A stretch of DNA of 64,000 nt from Streptomyces pseudovenezuelae (GCF_029892565.1 NZ_JARXVH010000002.1:598501-662500); one strand, 5' to 3'. Positions 7,922 through 16,697 are shown, counted from the stretch's first letter. The notes: generated by a model from the sequence alone, not told the origin. Made by a program: numbers and translations.

Positions 7922-8869
7922 ATGAGCGACAGCACGTCGACACCGTTGCAGGCTCTGGGTATTTGCTTCGAGGAATACGAGTATCCCTACCCCGTCCGGT
8001 TCCTGCAGCTCAGCAATGATCTGCAGCAGGTCTCGATGGCGTACATGGATATCCCCCCGAGCGGGCAGCCGAACGGGAACACGGTCGTGCTGTTTCACGG
8101 CAAGGCGTTCGGCAGTTACTACTTCCGCAATGTCATCGAGGAGCTGACCGCGGCCGGGTACCGGGTGGTCGCGCCCGACCAGATCGGCTGGGGCAAGTCG
8201 CCCAAGCCCGATATCCACTACAGCTTCCAGCTGCTGGCCGCCAACACCGCCGCTCTGCTGGACCACCTGGGCATCGGGAAGGTCGCGGTCCTGGGCCATT
8301 CGACCGGCGGGATGACCGTGGTGCGGTTCACGCGGATGAACCCCGATCGGGTCACGCACCTGGTCCTGGAGGATCCGCTCGGCCTGGCCGACTACCGGAC
8401 CGGCATCCCGCCGCAGTCCGAGGAGACGCTGTACCGGCACGAACTGAACTGGACCGACCTGGCCACCATCCGCGGCTATGTCGAGGGCTACTTCGTCCAA
8501 CCGGACCCCAAGGTGTGGGAGCCGCTGGCGGACGTCCTGGTGCGGGTGACCCTGAGCGCGGACTACCCGCGGTGGGCCCGTGCCGCGGCACTCACCTTCC
8601 AGATGATCTACCAGCAGCCGGTCCGCCACGAATACCACCAGATCGCACCTCCGACGCTGCTGGTCGTGGGAGCCGACGACCACACCGTCCCGCTCGGCCA
8701 GTACGCGAAGCCGGCCGATGCCGCACGCCTCGGTGACTTCGTGGCGCTGTCCGCCGCGGCCGCGAAGGACATTCCCCGCGCCAAGCGGGTGGTCATCCCC
8801 GACTGCGGACATATCCCGCACAAAGAACTTCGTCATGTCGGACAAGCAGCACGACACCGTCAACCGTGA
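7922..8869 (+). CDS. alpha/beta-fold hydrolase
   Basis: A 315-residue alpha/beta hydrolase. The oxyanion loop is 'LFHGKAFGSYYF', the nucleophile elbow is 'GHSTGG' (Ser near residue 122), the acid is in 'GADDHTV' and the histidine in 'CGHIPH' near residue 298. The substrate is unknown; relatives include esterases and C-C hydrolases. A strong GGAGG ribosome site sits 9 bases before ATG 7922. Homology stops right after 'GHIPH': the final ~17 residues are Arg/His-rich and read through the start of a DUF4331-type coding sequence in another frame. This suggests that the native 3' end was lost in a deletion fusing the two genes. The active site is complete, so the enzyme may still work. Confidence 0.85.
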   Translation: MSDSTSTPLQALGICFEEYEYPYPVRFLQLSNDLQQVSMAYMDIPPSGQPNGNTVVLFHGKAFGSYYFRNVIEELTAAGYRVVAPDQIGWGKSPKPDIHYSFQLLAANTAALLDHLGIGKVAVLGHSTGGMTVVRFTRMNPDRVTHLVLEDPLGLADYRTGIPPQSEETLYRHELNWTDLATIRGYVEGYFVQPDPKVWEPLADVLVRVTLSADYPRWARAAALTFQMIYQQPVRHEYHQIAPPTLLVVGADDHTVPLGQYAKPADAARLGDFVALSAAAAKDIPRAKRVVIPDCGHIPHKELRHVGQAARHRQP

Positions 8870-9356
8870 CATCGAAATACGGGATCTCTACAACTCGGAA
8901 GACGTGTTCAGCCTCGCCCCGTACTACCTGGACGCGTACCGGTCCCGGCTCAACGCCAACCTGGCCTTCTGCGACGCCCTGGACGGCAAGACCGCCTGGC
9001 CCCCGAACGATCAGGGCGAACACCCGCTGACCGAACTCCTGCTGGCCGACTTCCAAGTGGTCGACATCTCGAATCCGTTCGCCGAGGACAGCTACCTCGA
9101 GATCGAGCGCGCCCTGCTCGCCGGCCGGGCCCACACGACCTGCGGCGGCCGGCCGCCGAACGACGACATCGTGGACAAGTTCTTCACGCTCATGGTCGGC
9201 GGGGCCGACGGGCCGCGTATCAGCGACGGCGTGGACCACGCGACCCGACCGGCCGGCCGCAGCTTCCCCTACCTGGCCGGCCCGAACCCGACTCCGCCGT
9301 ATCTGACACCGCCGTCCGCGCAGCCGCCGGTCCCGGCGGACCGGACCGCGTCATGA
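8835..9356 (+). CDS. DUF4331-type protein, C-terminal part only
   Basis: A 173-residue product, if started at ATG 8835. The tail ('TCGGRPPNDDIVDKFF', 'ISDGVDH', 'FPYLAGPNP') resembles the C-terminal end of DUF4331 proteins, which are normally several hundred residues long; the N-terminal half is missing. The homologous reading continues a few codons upstream of 8835 ('KNFVMSDKQ') inside the hydrolase gene, which supports a truncated or fused gene rather than a natural short one. It overlaps the hydrolase by 35 bases and the following TPR gene by ATGA. Function unknown; the family assignment is from memory of its C-terminal signature. Confidence 0.6.
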   Translation: MSDKQHDTVNRDIEIRDLYNSEDVFSLAPYYLDAYRSRLNANLAFCDALDGKTAWPPNDQGEHPLTELLLADFQVVDISNPFAEDSYLEIERALLAGRAHTTCGGRPPNDDIVDKFFTLMVGGADGPRISDGVDHATRPAGRSFPYLAGPNPTPPYLTPPSAQPPVPADRTAS

Positions 9357-10441
9357 TCCGGCGTATGGACGAGGACCGAGAACCGTCCACCACCAGCGGG
9401 ACCATCGCCGTGGTGAATCTGCACGCGCAGATCGAGGGTCTGGCGGTACGAGTCCCGGGGACGGCGCCAGGGGCGGCTACGGCGGAACGGTCCACCCTCA
9501 TCGACCTGCTCACCCTGCGCGGCCATGTCCTGGGCCGCATCGCCGATTACGAACGCGCTGCGGACCTGGCCGAGCAGCTTGTGCGCGGCACGCGGGACAT
9601 CGGCAGACAGGACAACGCCCCGCAGAGCAATGCCATGCGTGGCAGCGCCACACAAGACAACTCCCCGCAGGGCAACGCCCCGCACAACAACACCACGCCG
9701 GACGAAGGTACGGCCCTGCTCGCCCGGGCCAGGACGCGAGCGACCTTCCACCGCTTCGCCGAGGCGCTGGCCGACCTCGACGACGCGGAGCGGAGTGGCC
9801 TGGACCGCGCCGTGTTGGCGGCGGAGCGGGCGGTGATCCTCCAGGCGCTCGGATGCCACGCACAGGCCGAGCAACTCCATTGCGCGGCGGCGAAGGGCCG
9901 GCCCGACTTCTCAACGCTGGGCGGGCTGGCCGTCCTTCACGCCGAGCGCGGCGAAGTGGCCGAAGCGGAGCGCCTGTTCACCGAGGCGCGCCGCCGATAC
10001 CGAGGCACCTCACCCTTCCCCCTCGCCTCCCTCGACTATCGGCGCGGCCTGATGTGGTTCCGCGCAGGCAACCTGACGGCGGCCCGCATCTGGTTCGACG
10101 CCGGCCGGCGCCGGGTGCCCGCCTACGCACCCGCGCTGGGCCATCTCGCCGAGATCGACGCGGCCCTGGGCGACCACCGGGCCGCCATCGACCGCCTCCG
10201 TCCGCTGGCGTCCGTCAGCGACGACCCCGCTTACGCGGCCAGTCTCGCCTGTGCCCTCAGCGCCGCTGGCCGGCACCGGGAAGCGGAGTATTGGCGCGCG
10301 AGCGCAGCAGCACGCTACGAGGACCTGACGCTGCGTCATCCGGACGCCTACGCCGACCACGCGGCCGACTTCCGACGCCGGACCACCGTCTCCCACCCGA
10401 CCTCGCTGTCCGCCCAGCCTGCCGGTTCGCGTCCCACCTGA
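9353..10441 (+). CDS. tetratricopeptide-repeat protein
   Basis: A 362-residue, mainly helical cytoplasmic protein with about six TPR-like helix pairs (for example 'RGHVLGRIADYERAADLAEQL', 'HAERGEVAEAERLFTEA' and 'AYAASLACALSAAGRHREAE'). TPRs normally bind protein partners. Residues ~83-122 break the repeat array with a low-complexity Asn/Gln/Ala/Pro run made of degenerate repeats ('NAPQSN', 'NSPQGN', 'NAPHNN'), probably a loop. The start overlaps the DUF4331-type gene by ATGA, so the two are coupled. No signal peptide. Confidence 0.75.
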   Translation: MIRRMDEDREPSTTSGTIAVVNLHAQIEGLAVRVPGTAPGAATAERSTLIDLLTLRGHVLGRIADYERAADLAEQLVRGTRDIGRQDNAPQSNAMRGSATQDNSPQGNAPHNNTTPDEGTALLARARTRATFHRFAEALADLDDAERSGLDRAVLAAERAVILQALGCHAQAEQLHCAAAKGRPDFSTLGGLAVLHAERGEVAEAERLFTEARRRYRGTSPFPLASLDYRRGLMWFRAGNLTAARIWFDAGRRRVPAYAPALGHLAEIDAALGDHRAAIDRLRPLASVSDDPAYAASLACALSAAGRHREAEYWRASAAARYEDLTLRHPDAYADHAADFRRRTTVSHPTSLSAQPAGSRPT

Positions 10442-10493
10442 TCCAGGCGGGCGACGCCAGGGTGCGCGGCCCGGTCCGCTGGACACGCGGTGG

Positions 10494-11252
10494 TCAGTTC
10501 CAGCCGACGACCTTGAAGTCCTTGTTCACGAAGACGTGGTGCGGCCAGTTGACACTGATGTTGTGGACCTCGTACTCGCCGTCGTTCAGCTCCACCACGC
10601 GGTCGTTGACGCCGCCGGGGACGACGGCCTGCGCGGCCTTCACCGCCTTGTCGGCCGCCGTTCCGCTGATGATCGTCCCCTCACCCTCGGTGTAGTCAGG
10701 GATGCGACCGACCGACTTGTCCGGCGACGGCGTGCCCTGCTGGAACGGAATCACCCCGGCCGCCTCGGCGGCCGCCGCTCCGCCGTCGCCGTGGGGCTGC
10801 ACGGTGACCTGCGTCGCCTCGATGGTCGCGCTGTCGACCGTGCCCAGCACGAGGACGCTCTCGTCCACCTTCACGGCCTTTTCCGTGGCGTGCTTGGTCC
10901 CCTTCTCGTACTTGGTCGTGGAGGTCTCGTTGACGGTCACCTTCACACCGGTCGCGGTCGTCAGCGTGAAGCCCGACGTGGACGTGGTCGCGACGATGCC
11001 GGTCGTACCACCCGCGGCCGGCCCTGCCGCGGGACCGTCGGTGGGCGTGGCGCTCGGAGTGGCTGCGGTCGGCAGAGCCGACGCGACGGACGTACCGGCG
11101 AATCCGATCACCGCCAATGCCACCCCGGCGGCGATCGCCATGCCCTTCTTCTTCGACAGAAACCACTTGGCATGCGACCGGCGTGCTCGCAGGGGCGTGG
11201 CTGCCGGCGTCGATTCGCTCGCGGACGCGTCTGTCGGGTCGTAGTCGTTCAT
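10494..11252 (-). CDS. membrane-anchored or secreted DUF5666-like protein
   Basis: A 252-residue protein. A positively charged N-terminus ('ARRSHAKWFLSKKKG') is followed by a hydrophobic segment at ~37-60 ending 'SVASALPTA', a signal peptide or anchor. Then comes a Thr/Ala/Pro linker and a beta-rich domain at ~85-150 ('GFTLTTATGVKVTVNETSTTKYEK') like DUF5666. The last ~80 residues form a second, unrecognised part. It is presumably extracytoplasmic; role unknown. GAGGAG lies 8 bases before the ATG, and a good housekeeping promoter is visible at 11298-11327, giving a ~40-base leader. It converges with the TPR gene. Confidence 0.75.
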   Translation of the reverse strand: MNDYDPTDASASESTPAATPLRARRSHAKWFLSKKKGMAIAAGVALAVIGFAGTSVASALPTAATPSATPTDGPAAGPAAGGTTGIVATTSTSGFTLTTATGVKVTVNETSTTKYEKGTKHATEKAVKVDESVLVLGTVDSATIEATQVTVQPHGDGGAAAAEAAGVIPFQQGTPSPDKSVGRIPDYTEGEGTIISGTAADKAVKAAQAVVPGGVNDRVVELNDGEYEVHNISVNWPHHVFVNKDFKVVGWN

Positions 11253-11554
11253 TGTTGAACTCCTCGCGTTATGACGACGCGAAGATCCTGTTCCCCGTGT
11301 CTACGAGGCAGCTGTGACCGGAGTGAAGACTTCCTGACAAAGCACGGCGCCCTCTGATGGTGACCCTACGATCGCAGGTCGGAGACGGACAGGAATCGTC
11401 CTGGAGCGAGCCGCAGATGCCGGTCTGCGCGCCGCGTCGGCTGGTGGACGAGTTCGCGCGGTTTCTCAACGAACCCGGCGCCGCGGACGCGCGGAGCCGG
11501 TGACGGACGAACCGGTGCCGGTGCAGCTGCCGGTGCAGCTGCTCGGCTACGTCG
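11253..11554. other. intergenic region, one promoter, no convincing gene
   Basis: The 302 bases between the secreted-protein gene and the lysR gene (both minus strand) hold the promoter described at 11298-11327 and a short duplicated CCGGTGCAGCTG at ~11518-11541. On the plus strand, 'MPVCAPRRLVDEFARFLNE...' (from 11417, 28 codons) has no ribosome site and may be a gene scrap. Confidence 0.5.
11298..11327 (-). promoter_or_regulatory. sigma-HrdB-like promoter of the DUF5666-like gene
   Basis: Reading the minus strand, TTCACT (11327-11322), an 18-base spacer and TAGACA (11303-11298) match the Streptomyces housekeeping -35/-10 pattern. The expected transcript start near 11290 is ~40 bases before the start codon. 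Confidence 0.6.
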
Positions 11555-12496
11555 TCACGTAGGCGGCGCGGACACACCAGGTGTCTCGATGTCGAGGGAC
11601 GCGGCGCGGAGGGCGGCGGCCACGCGGTTGACCGCCTCGGACGGTGGACGGGGGAGGCGGGCCAGGAGGAGGCGGCGTTGTTCCTGGGGGCCGCCGTGGA
11701 CGGGGAGGACGCGTACCCCCGGTGGTGCGGCGGCTGCGAGGACTGCGGGGACCGTGGTCAGTCCGCAGCCGGCGGCTACGAGGTGGAGCTTGGCGAGCCA
11801 GTCGCGGGCGGTGTGGGCGATCTCGGGGCGCTCGTCCAGACCGGGCCAGACGCCCATCAGGCGGTCCTCGCCGGAGGAGGTGCTGGTGATCCAGCGCTGT
11901 CCGCGCAGGTCGGCCACGTCGATGAAGTCGCCGCGGGCGAGCGGGTGGGTGGCGGGGACTGCTAGGTGGAGCGCGCGTTCGGTGAGTGTCTGGAGGGCGA
12001 GTGGGGGCGACTCGGCGTCCGGTGGGCGGAAGGGCGGGACCGAGGCCAGGAGGGCCAGGTCCAGGCTGCCGGCCCGCAGGGCGCGTACCAGTGCAGGGGT
12101 GGTGCCCTCGCGGCTGACGACGTGCAGGCCGGGGTCCGTACGGCGCAGGGACGCCAGCGCGGCGGGCAGCAGGACGGCGCCCGCGCTGGGGAACCAGCCC
12201 AGCCGGACCGTCCCGGCCTCACCGGGCAGGCCGGACAGCTCGCGCGCCGTAGCGTCGATCTCGTCGAGCACGACCGTCGCGCGGCGCATGACCACGCGAC
12301 CGGCCGCGGTCAGCCGTACTCCGTCGCGCCGCCGTTCCAGCAGCTCCGCCCCCGCCACCCGTTCGATCGCGGCGATCTGCCGGGACACGGCCGACTGCGT
12401 GTAGCCCAGCGACGCGGCGGCCGCGGTGAAGGTTCCCTGTTCGGCGACGGCGCGGAAGACGCGCAGCGCGGTCAGTGACACATCCGTGAAGTCCAT
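11555..12496 (-). CDS. LysR-family transcriptional regulator
   Basis: A 313-residue LysR regulator: winged helix-turn-helix at residues ~5-65 ('LRVFRAVAEQGTFTAAAASLG', 'TQSAVSRQI') and an effector-binding domain from ~90. It is divergent from an SDR gene with only 70 bases between start codons. A dyad just upstream of its start (12502-12524) fits autoregulation plus control of the SDR. Effector unknown. Confidence 0.9.
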   Translation of the reverse strand: MDFTDVSLTALRVFRAVAEQGTFTAAAASLGYTQSAVSRQIAAIERVAGAELLERRRDGVRLTAAGRVVMRRATVVLDEIDATARELSGLPGEAGTVRLGWFPSAGAVLLPAALASLRRTDPGLHVVSREGTTPALVRALRAGSLDLALLASVPPFRPPDAESPPLALQTLTERALHLAVPATHPLARGDFIDVADLRGQRWITSTSSGEDRLMGVWPGLDERPEIAHTARDWLAKLHLVAAGCGLTTVPAVLAAAAPPGVRVLPVHGGPQEQRRLLLARLPRPPSEAVNRVAAALRAASLDIETPGVSAPPT

Positions 12497-12501
12497 GACG
12501 A

Positions 12502-12524
12502 TTACGCATACCAGGCTTGCGCAA
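12502..12524. promoter_or_regulatory. candidate LysR operator
   Basis: TTACGCA (12502-12508) and TGCGCAA (12518-12524) form an imperfect dyad (one mismatch, 9-base spacer) in the short divergent region, five bases upstream of the lysR start codon. Size and place fit a LysR recognition site. Confidence 0.5.
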
Positions 12525-12530
12525 CTCTCG

Positions 12531-12560
12531 TTGGACTCATGGCCGTCGCGTTTCTAGCGT
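12531..12560 (+). promoter_or_regulatory. promoter for a probably leaderless SDR transcript
   Basis: TTGGAC (12531-12536), 18 bases, then TAGCGT (12555-12560). The SDR ATG is at 12567, six bases after the -10, so transcription should start at or next to the start codon; no ribosome site is seen, in keeping with a leaderless mRNA. Confidence 0.6.
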
Positions 12561-12566
12561 GGCCGT

Positions 12567-13454
12567 ATGACCACTTCGCGCATCGCCCTCGTCACAGGCG
12601 CCAACCAAGGACTCGGCCGTGCCCTCGTCGACGGACTGGCGGCCCGTATGGGCCCGGACGACCTCGTCCTGCTCACCGGCCGCAGCCCCGAGCGCGTCCT
12701 GGACGCCGCCCGGGAGGTGGCTCAACTGCCCGACACCCGCAGCCGCGTCGAGGGCAGGGTCCTCGACGTCGCCGACCCCGAGGCAATCGCCCACTTCGCC
12801 GACGAACTCCGCGCCCGGCACGGCGGGGTCGACATCGTGATCTCCAACGCCGTGGCCCGACTGCTGCCCGAGGACTCGCAGTCCGCGCGGGCCGACGAGG
12901 TCATCGACGTCTCCAACACCGCCACCCACGCGATCCTGCGCTCCTTCGGGCCGATCCTGCGCCCGGCCGGCCGCCTCCTCGTGGTCGCCAGCAGCCTGGG
13001 CACCCTTGGCCACCTCGACCCGCGCCTGCACCACCTCTTCGACGGAGCGAACCTCGAACAGGTCGAGTACGCCGTCGAGTCCTGGCGCAGCGCCATCCAC
13101 CACAAGACCGCCGAAGAGGCGGGCTGGCCGCGCTGGTTGAACGTGCCCTCCAAGGTGGCCCAGGTCGCCGCCGTCCGCGCGGTCGCCGCCGAACGCCGCG
13201 AACACGACCTCGCCACCGGCACGTTGATCGCCTCCGTGTGCCCCGGCATGGTCGACACCGCCACCTCACGCCCCTGGTTCAGCGACTTCAGCGGCGCCCA
13301 GTCCCCGGCCAAGGCCGCCCGCGCCGTACTCGACCTGGTCTTCGCCGACGGCGTCGATCCCGCCCTCTACGGCGAGTTGGTCCGCTTCGGCAAGGCGGTG
13401 CCCTGGCACGACGGCACGCCCTTGACCGAACAGGACGCGATGATCACACCGTGA
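12567..13454 (+). CDS. short-chain dehydrogenase/reductase with atypical active site
   Basis: A 295-residue SDR. The NAD(P)-binding motif is 'TGANQGLG' near residue 10, with 'LDVAD' and 'ISNA' as further Rossmann landmarks and 'VASSLG' holding the catalytic serine. The expected YxxxK is replaced: the lysine of 'VPSK' is present but the position four before it is Asn (AAC codon at 13141), not Tyr. The enzyme may therefore use another acid, or belong to a carbonyl-reductase-like branch that lacks the tyrosine. The C-terminus ('VCPGMVDTATSRPWF') fits the carbonyl-reductase group. Likely regulated by the divergent LysR. Confidence 0.85.
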   Translation: MTTSRIALVTGANQGLGRALVDGLAARMGPDDLVLLTGRSPERVLDAAREVAQLPDTRSRVEGRVLDVADPEAIAHFADELRARHGGVDIVISNAVARLLPEDSQSARADEVIDVSNTATHAILRSFGPILRPAGRLLVVASSLGTLGHLDPRLHHLFDGANLEQVEYAVESWRSAIHHKTAEEAGWPRWLNVPSKVAQVAAVRAVAAERREHDLATGTLIASVCPGMVDTATSRPWFSDFSGAQSPAKAARAVLDLVFADGVDPALYGELVRFGKAVPWHDGTPLTEQDAMITP

Positions 13455-13568
13455 AGTGACGGCCGGCATCCGCGCTTCAGCAGTTCGTCAGCACAACGAC
13501 CCCCGCCCGTCGGCGGTGGCCGGACACACGCAGCAACGGTAGACGGCTGCGAGTTCCCTTCGCGACGG

Positions 13569-15623
13569 TTACGCGTTCCGGTCGTAGCCGTCGCCGAGGG
13601 CCGAGTCGATGGCGTGCAGGTGGTGTTCGACCGGGCCGTAGGAGATGAGGCCGCTGCCGGCCCCGGCCGACTCCGTTGCGGCTGGGGTGAGTTCGTCTCT
13701 CGCCCTGCGCAGGATCCGCTCGTGTCCGACCGCGCAGGCGGCCCGGGCGAGGACGCACCACATCGCCTCCTGGAGCAGGTCGTGCGGTGGCCGGGGAGCC
13801 TCGTCCAGTGCCTGGCGTGCCTGTTCGGTGGCGCCGGCGCCGGCCAACAGGAGGGGGCGGAGCCAGGGTTGGTAGGGGCCGGCGTCGAGTTCGGGGAGGT
13901 CGCCGGGGCGGGGCAGGCCGTTTTCGCGCATGAACGGGACGAGGGCGACCAGGGCCGCGGCTCCGTGGACGAGACCGGGCATGCCACTGTCCGCGGTCGC
14001 TGCCAGAACGTGCGTGTACAGGGGGCGGGCCGTCGGCCAGCCGTCGGTCTCGCAGGTACGCAGGGCGCGGAACCAGGAGGTGAACACCACTGCCAGCGGC
14101 CGTTCGTGACGGTGCGCCAGTCGGTCGATCGCCTCGGCCTCCGCGTCCGCCGCGGTGAGTTCTCCCAGTGCCGCGAGCGCCTGGAGGCGTACGAGGCGCC
14201 CGAGGACCTCGTGGCTGGGCAGGCCGTGGTCGACGGCCAGGTCGGTCATCTCACGGCCGAGCGCCTCGCGGCCGGTTGCCCCGCCGCAGTGGCCGAAGGA
14301 CTGCATGAAGGCGCCGTTGAGAGCGAACGCGAGCAGTGCGGGGTCGCCCAGCCGGCGGGCCAGGCGGACGGCTTCCTCGGCGGCGCGCTCGGCTCGCAGC
14401 CGCCACGGCTCGACTGAGGGAGGCTCGACGGCAGACGGCTCGGACGCTCGCGGGATCGGCCCGTCGGCGGCGGCGTCCCCGCGCGACTCGACCGCGACGA
14501 CCGACAGCAGCCGGGCCCGCAGCGCGGGGGACTCGCCGGGAGCGAGCGCGGCGGCGGCGCGGGCGGCGGCCCGGGACAGCTCACCCGCGTCGTCGGAATC
14601 GTCGGCGCGCGTCCACACGGCCGGCACGTCGTAGGAGCCGATGATCCGGGCCGCCAACTCGGCATCGCCGGTCGCCTCGGCCGCCGCGACCACGTCCCGC
14701 CGGTGCTCGCGCGCCTCCTCCAGACCGTCGGCGCCGGTCACCGCGAGGTCGCGCAGCAGCGCGGCCGTGGCGTGCAACCGCGCCCGCGACCTGGCCGGTA
14801 CAGCCCGCTCCCACGCGGCCGCCGCCCGCCCCCAGACCCCGTCGACGGCGCCGGAAGCCTCCGCCGACCCCGAGCTGCCCTTGAGGAGCCGGGCCTCGGC
14901 CCGCGTCAGTGCGGGACCGGGATCGATGCCGAGTCTCTCGGCAAGGGTGTGCCGGGCGCGCCGCACTGCCTCCAACGCGTCGCCGCGCCGCCCGGAGCGC
15001 TCCAGGGCGGTGGCCAGCAGCACCCAGCCGTCCTCCCGCCAGGGGTGCGCGACCACGTGGGCCTCCAGATCTACGACCGCTTCGCGGGCGGCGCCGGTCG
15101 CCAGCAAGGCGTCAGCGCGCCGCTCGACCGCGTGCAGCCGCAGTGCCTCCAGCCGGGCCTGCTCGGCGGCTGCCCACCCGACGCCGGGGAAGTCGGCCAG
15201 CACCGGGCCCCGCCACAGCGCGAGCGCCTCGTCCCACAACGCCACCGCCGCGCGCGGCGCCGCGGCGGCGGCCCGGGCCACCGTGTCCTCGAACCGCCAC
15301 GCGTCCACCACGTCCCGGCCGGCGTGCAGCACATAGCCGGGACCGTCAGTCACCAGCAGACGGGACGCCTGCCGCGGAGCGCGTTCCGGCTCCAGGGCGC
15401 GGCGGAGTGCGGCGACGAAGGTACGCACCGCACCGACGGCTCCGGCCGGAGCGTCTCCGTCTTCCCACAGGTCCGCCACCAGCCGGCCGACCGGTACGAC
15501 ACGGTTGCGCGCGATCAGCAGCCTGCCCAGCACCTCCCGGTGCCGTGGCGCACCGAGCGCGACCGGAACGCCGTCCGCGTCCCAGGCGGCCACCGGCCCC
15601 AGCAGTCCGAACCGCACACCCAC
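13569..15623 (-). CDS. BTAD/AfsR-SARP-type transcriptional regulator
   Basis: A 684-residue regulator. Residues ~1-90 form an OmpR-type winged helix ('VRFGLLGPV', 'RHREVLGRLL'), ~95-245 the bacterial transcriptional activation domain ('ALALWRGPVLADFPG', 'LGIDPGPALTRAEARLL'), and the rest is a long helical TPR-like region with no NB-ARC P-loop. Such proteins often activate secondary metabolism or neighbouring genes. I chose GTG 15623 because GGAGG lies 7 bases upstream and the DNA-binding domain starts at once; longer readings run into the divergent hydrolase. Its first candidate target is that hydrolase (15775). Confidence 0.85.
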   Translation of the reverse strand: MGVRFGLLGPVAAWDADGVPVALGAPRHREVLGRLLIARNRVVPVGRLVADLWEDGDAPAGAVGAVRTFVAALRRALEPERAPRQASRLLVTDGPGYVLHAGRDVVDAWRFEDTVARAAAAAPRAAVALWDEALALWRGPVLADFPGVGWAAAEQARLEALRLHAVERRADALLATGAAREAVVDLEAHVVAHPWREDGWVLLATALERSGRRGDALEAVRRARHTLAERLGIDPGPALTRAEARLLKGSSGSAEASGAVDGVWGRAAAAWERAVPARSRARLHATAALLRDLAVTGADGLEEAREHRRDVVAAAEATGDAELAARIIGSYDVPAVWTRADDSDDAGELSRAAARAAAALAPGESPALRARLLSVVAVESRGDAAADGPIPRASEPSAVEPPSVEPWRLRAERAAEEAVRLARRLGDPALLAFALNGAFMQSFGHCGGATGREALGREMTDLAVDHGLPSHEVLGRLVRLQALAALGELTAADAEAEAIDRLAHRHERPLAVVFTSWFRALRTCETDGWPTARPLYTHVLAATADSGMPGLVHGAAALVALVPFMRENGLPRPGDLPELDAGPYQPWLRPLLLAGAGATEQARQALDEAPRPPHDLLQEAMWCVLARAACAVGHERILRRARDELTPAATESAGAGSGLISYGPVEHHLHAIDSALGDGYDRNA

Positions 15624-15774
15624 CGCACGCCCTCCTGCAGTCCGCGCCCGTTTCGGCGTGCCGCTCGTCCACTCATCGATCACTGATCCGGGGCCCGCAC
15701 TCTGGACCGCGTCCCCGGTCGTGCCGGACCGCCGGCCCGCCACGACCACCCTGCCACGAGCGCCAGGAGCTGCT

Positions 15775-16656
15775 GTGACACCCCTGAGCATCCCCGGTTT
15801 CGACGTCCACCGCGTCCCGGTCGACGACGGCATCGCCCTGCACGCCGCGGTCGGCGGCACCGGCAGTCCGGTCGTGCTGCTGCACGGCTTTCCGCAGACC
15901 CACCTCATGTGGCGGCACGTCGCCGCCGACCTGGCCGCCGACCACACGGTCATCTGCCCGGACCTGCGCGGATACGGCGCCAGCGACAAGCCCGCCGAGA
16001 CCGGACCCGACGTCTACTCCAAGCGCACGATGGCCCGGGACGTCGTACGGCTGGCGGCGCGGCTCGGGCACGACCGGTTCGTCCTGGCGGGCCATGATCG
16101 CGGCGCTCTCGTCGCGTTCCGCGCCGCCCTGGACCACCCGCAGGCCGTGTCCCGCGCGATCCTCCTGGACGTCCTGCCGACGCTGGACATGTGGGACGCC
16201 CTGCACGGCGCCTCCGCCGCCGTCGGTTTCCACCTCTATCTGATGGCCCAGGCCCCCGGCCTGCCCGAGCAGCTGATCCAGGTCTCAGCCGACGCCTTCT
16301 TCGGCCACTTCCTCGACACCTGGGCCAACGACCCGACCGCGGTGCCCGCCGACGTCCGCCGCCACTACCTCGACGCGTGCGCAGCGGCCGTACCGTCGAT
16401 CGTCGCCGACTACCGTGCCTCCGCGGGCATCGACGTGGACCACGACACCGCCGATCGAGCGGCCGGCAACCAACTCACCATGCCCGTCACCGTCCTTCAG
16501 CAGGACTGGGGCGCCGCCCTGGGATACGACGCGGAGGGACTGTGGCGAGCCTGGGCACCGGACCTGCACCACCGCACCGTTTCCTGCGGGCACTTCATGG
16601 CGGAGGAGGACCCGAAGCTGATCGCCGCGGAGATCAGGGCGTTGGCTGACCGCTGA
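15775..16656 (+). CDS. alpha/beta hydrolase, haloacetate dehalogenase/epoxide hydrolase-like
   Basis: A 293-residue enzyme with 'LLHGFPQTHLMW', 'PDLRGYGASDKP', the Asp nucleophile in 'AGHDRGALVAFR' (near residue 107), a cap segment 'WANDP' and 'DYRASAGIDVDHD', and the catalytic His in 'CGHFMAEE'. This layout matches fluoroacetate dehalogenases. Against that family as I recall it, the nucleophile's neighbouring Arg is kept, but the second carboxylate-binding Arg is Leu and the cap Trp next to the conserved His is Leu. Fluoroacetate is therefore unlikely; an epoxide or another haloalkyl acid or ester is more plausible. GTG 15775 has AGGAG 5 bases upstream. Confidence 0.8.
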   Translation: MTPLSIPGFDVHRVPVDDGIALHAAVGGTGSPVVLLHGFPQTHLMWRHVAADLAADHTVICPDLRGYGASDKPAETGPDVYSKRTMARDVVRLAARLGHDRFVLAGHDRGALVAFRAALDHPQAVSRAILLDVLPTLDMWDALHGASAAVGFHLYLMAQAPGLPEQLIQVSADAFFGHFLDTWANDPTAVPADVRRHYLDACAAAVPSIVADYRASAGIDVDHDTADRAAGNQLTMPVTVLQQDWGAALGYDAEGLWRAWAPDLHHRTVSCGHFMAEEDPKLIAAEIRALADR

Positions 16657-16697
16657 TGGTCGGCGGAGATCAAGGCGCCGGCCGACCGCTGACGGTC
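16627..16697. repeat. tandem duplication of a gene 3' end
   Basis: Two 35-base copies (16627-16661 and 16663-16697) differ at five positions. The first holds the stop codon of the hydrolase; the second carries the same TGA outside the gene. Each copy contains a small GACC...GGTC hairpin, so the duplication also doubles a weak terminator between the convergent hydrolase and pucR genes. Confidence 0.7.

Noticed and set aside
7883..8872. A 329-codon minus-strand frame opposite the alpha/beta hydrolase
   Set aside because: The plus-strand protein has a complete catalytic triad and ribosome site; the mirror frame has neither.
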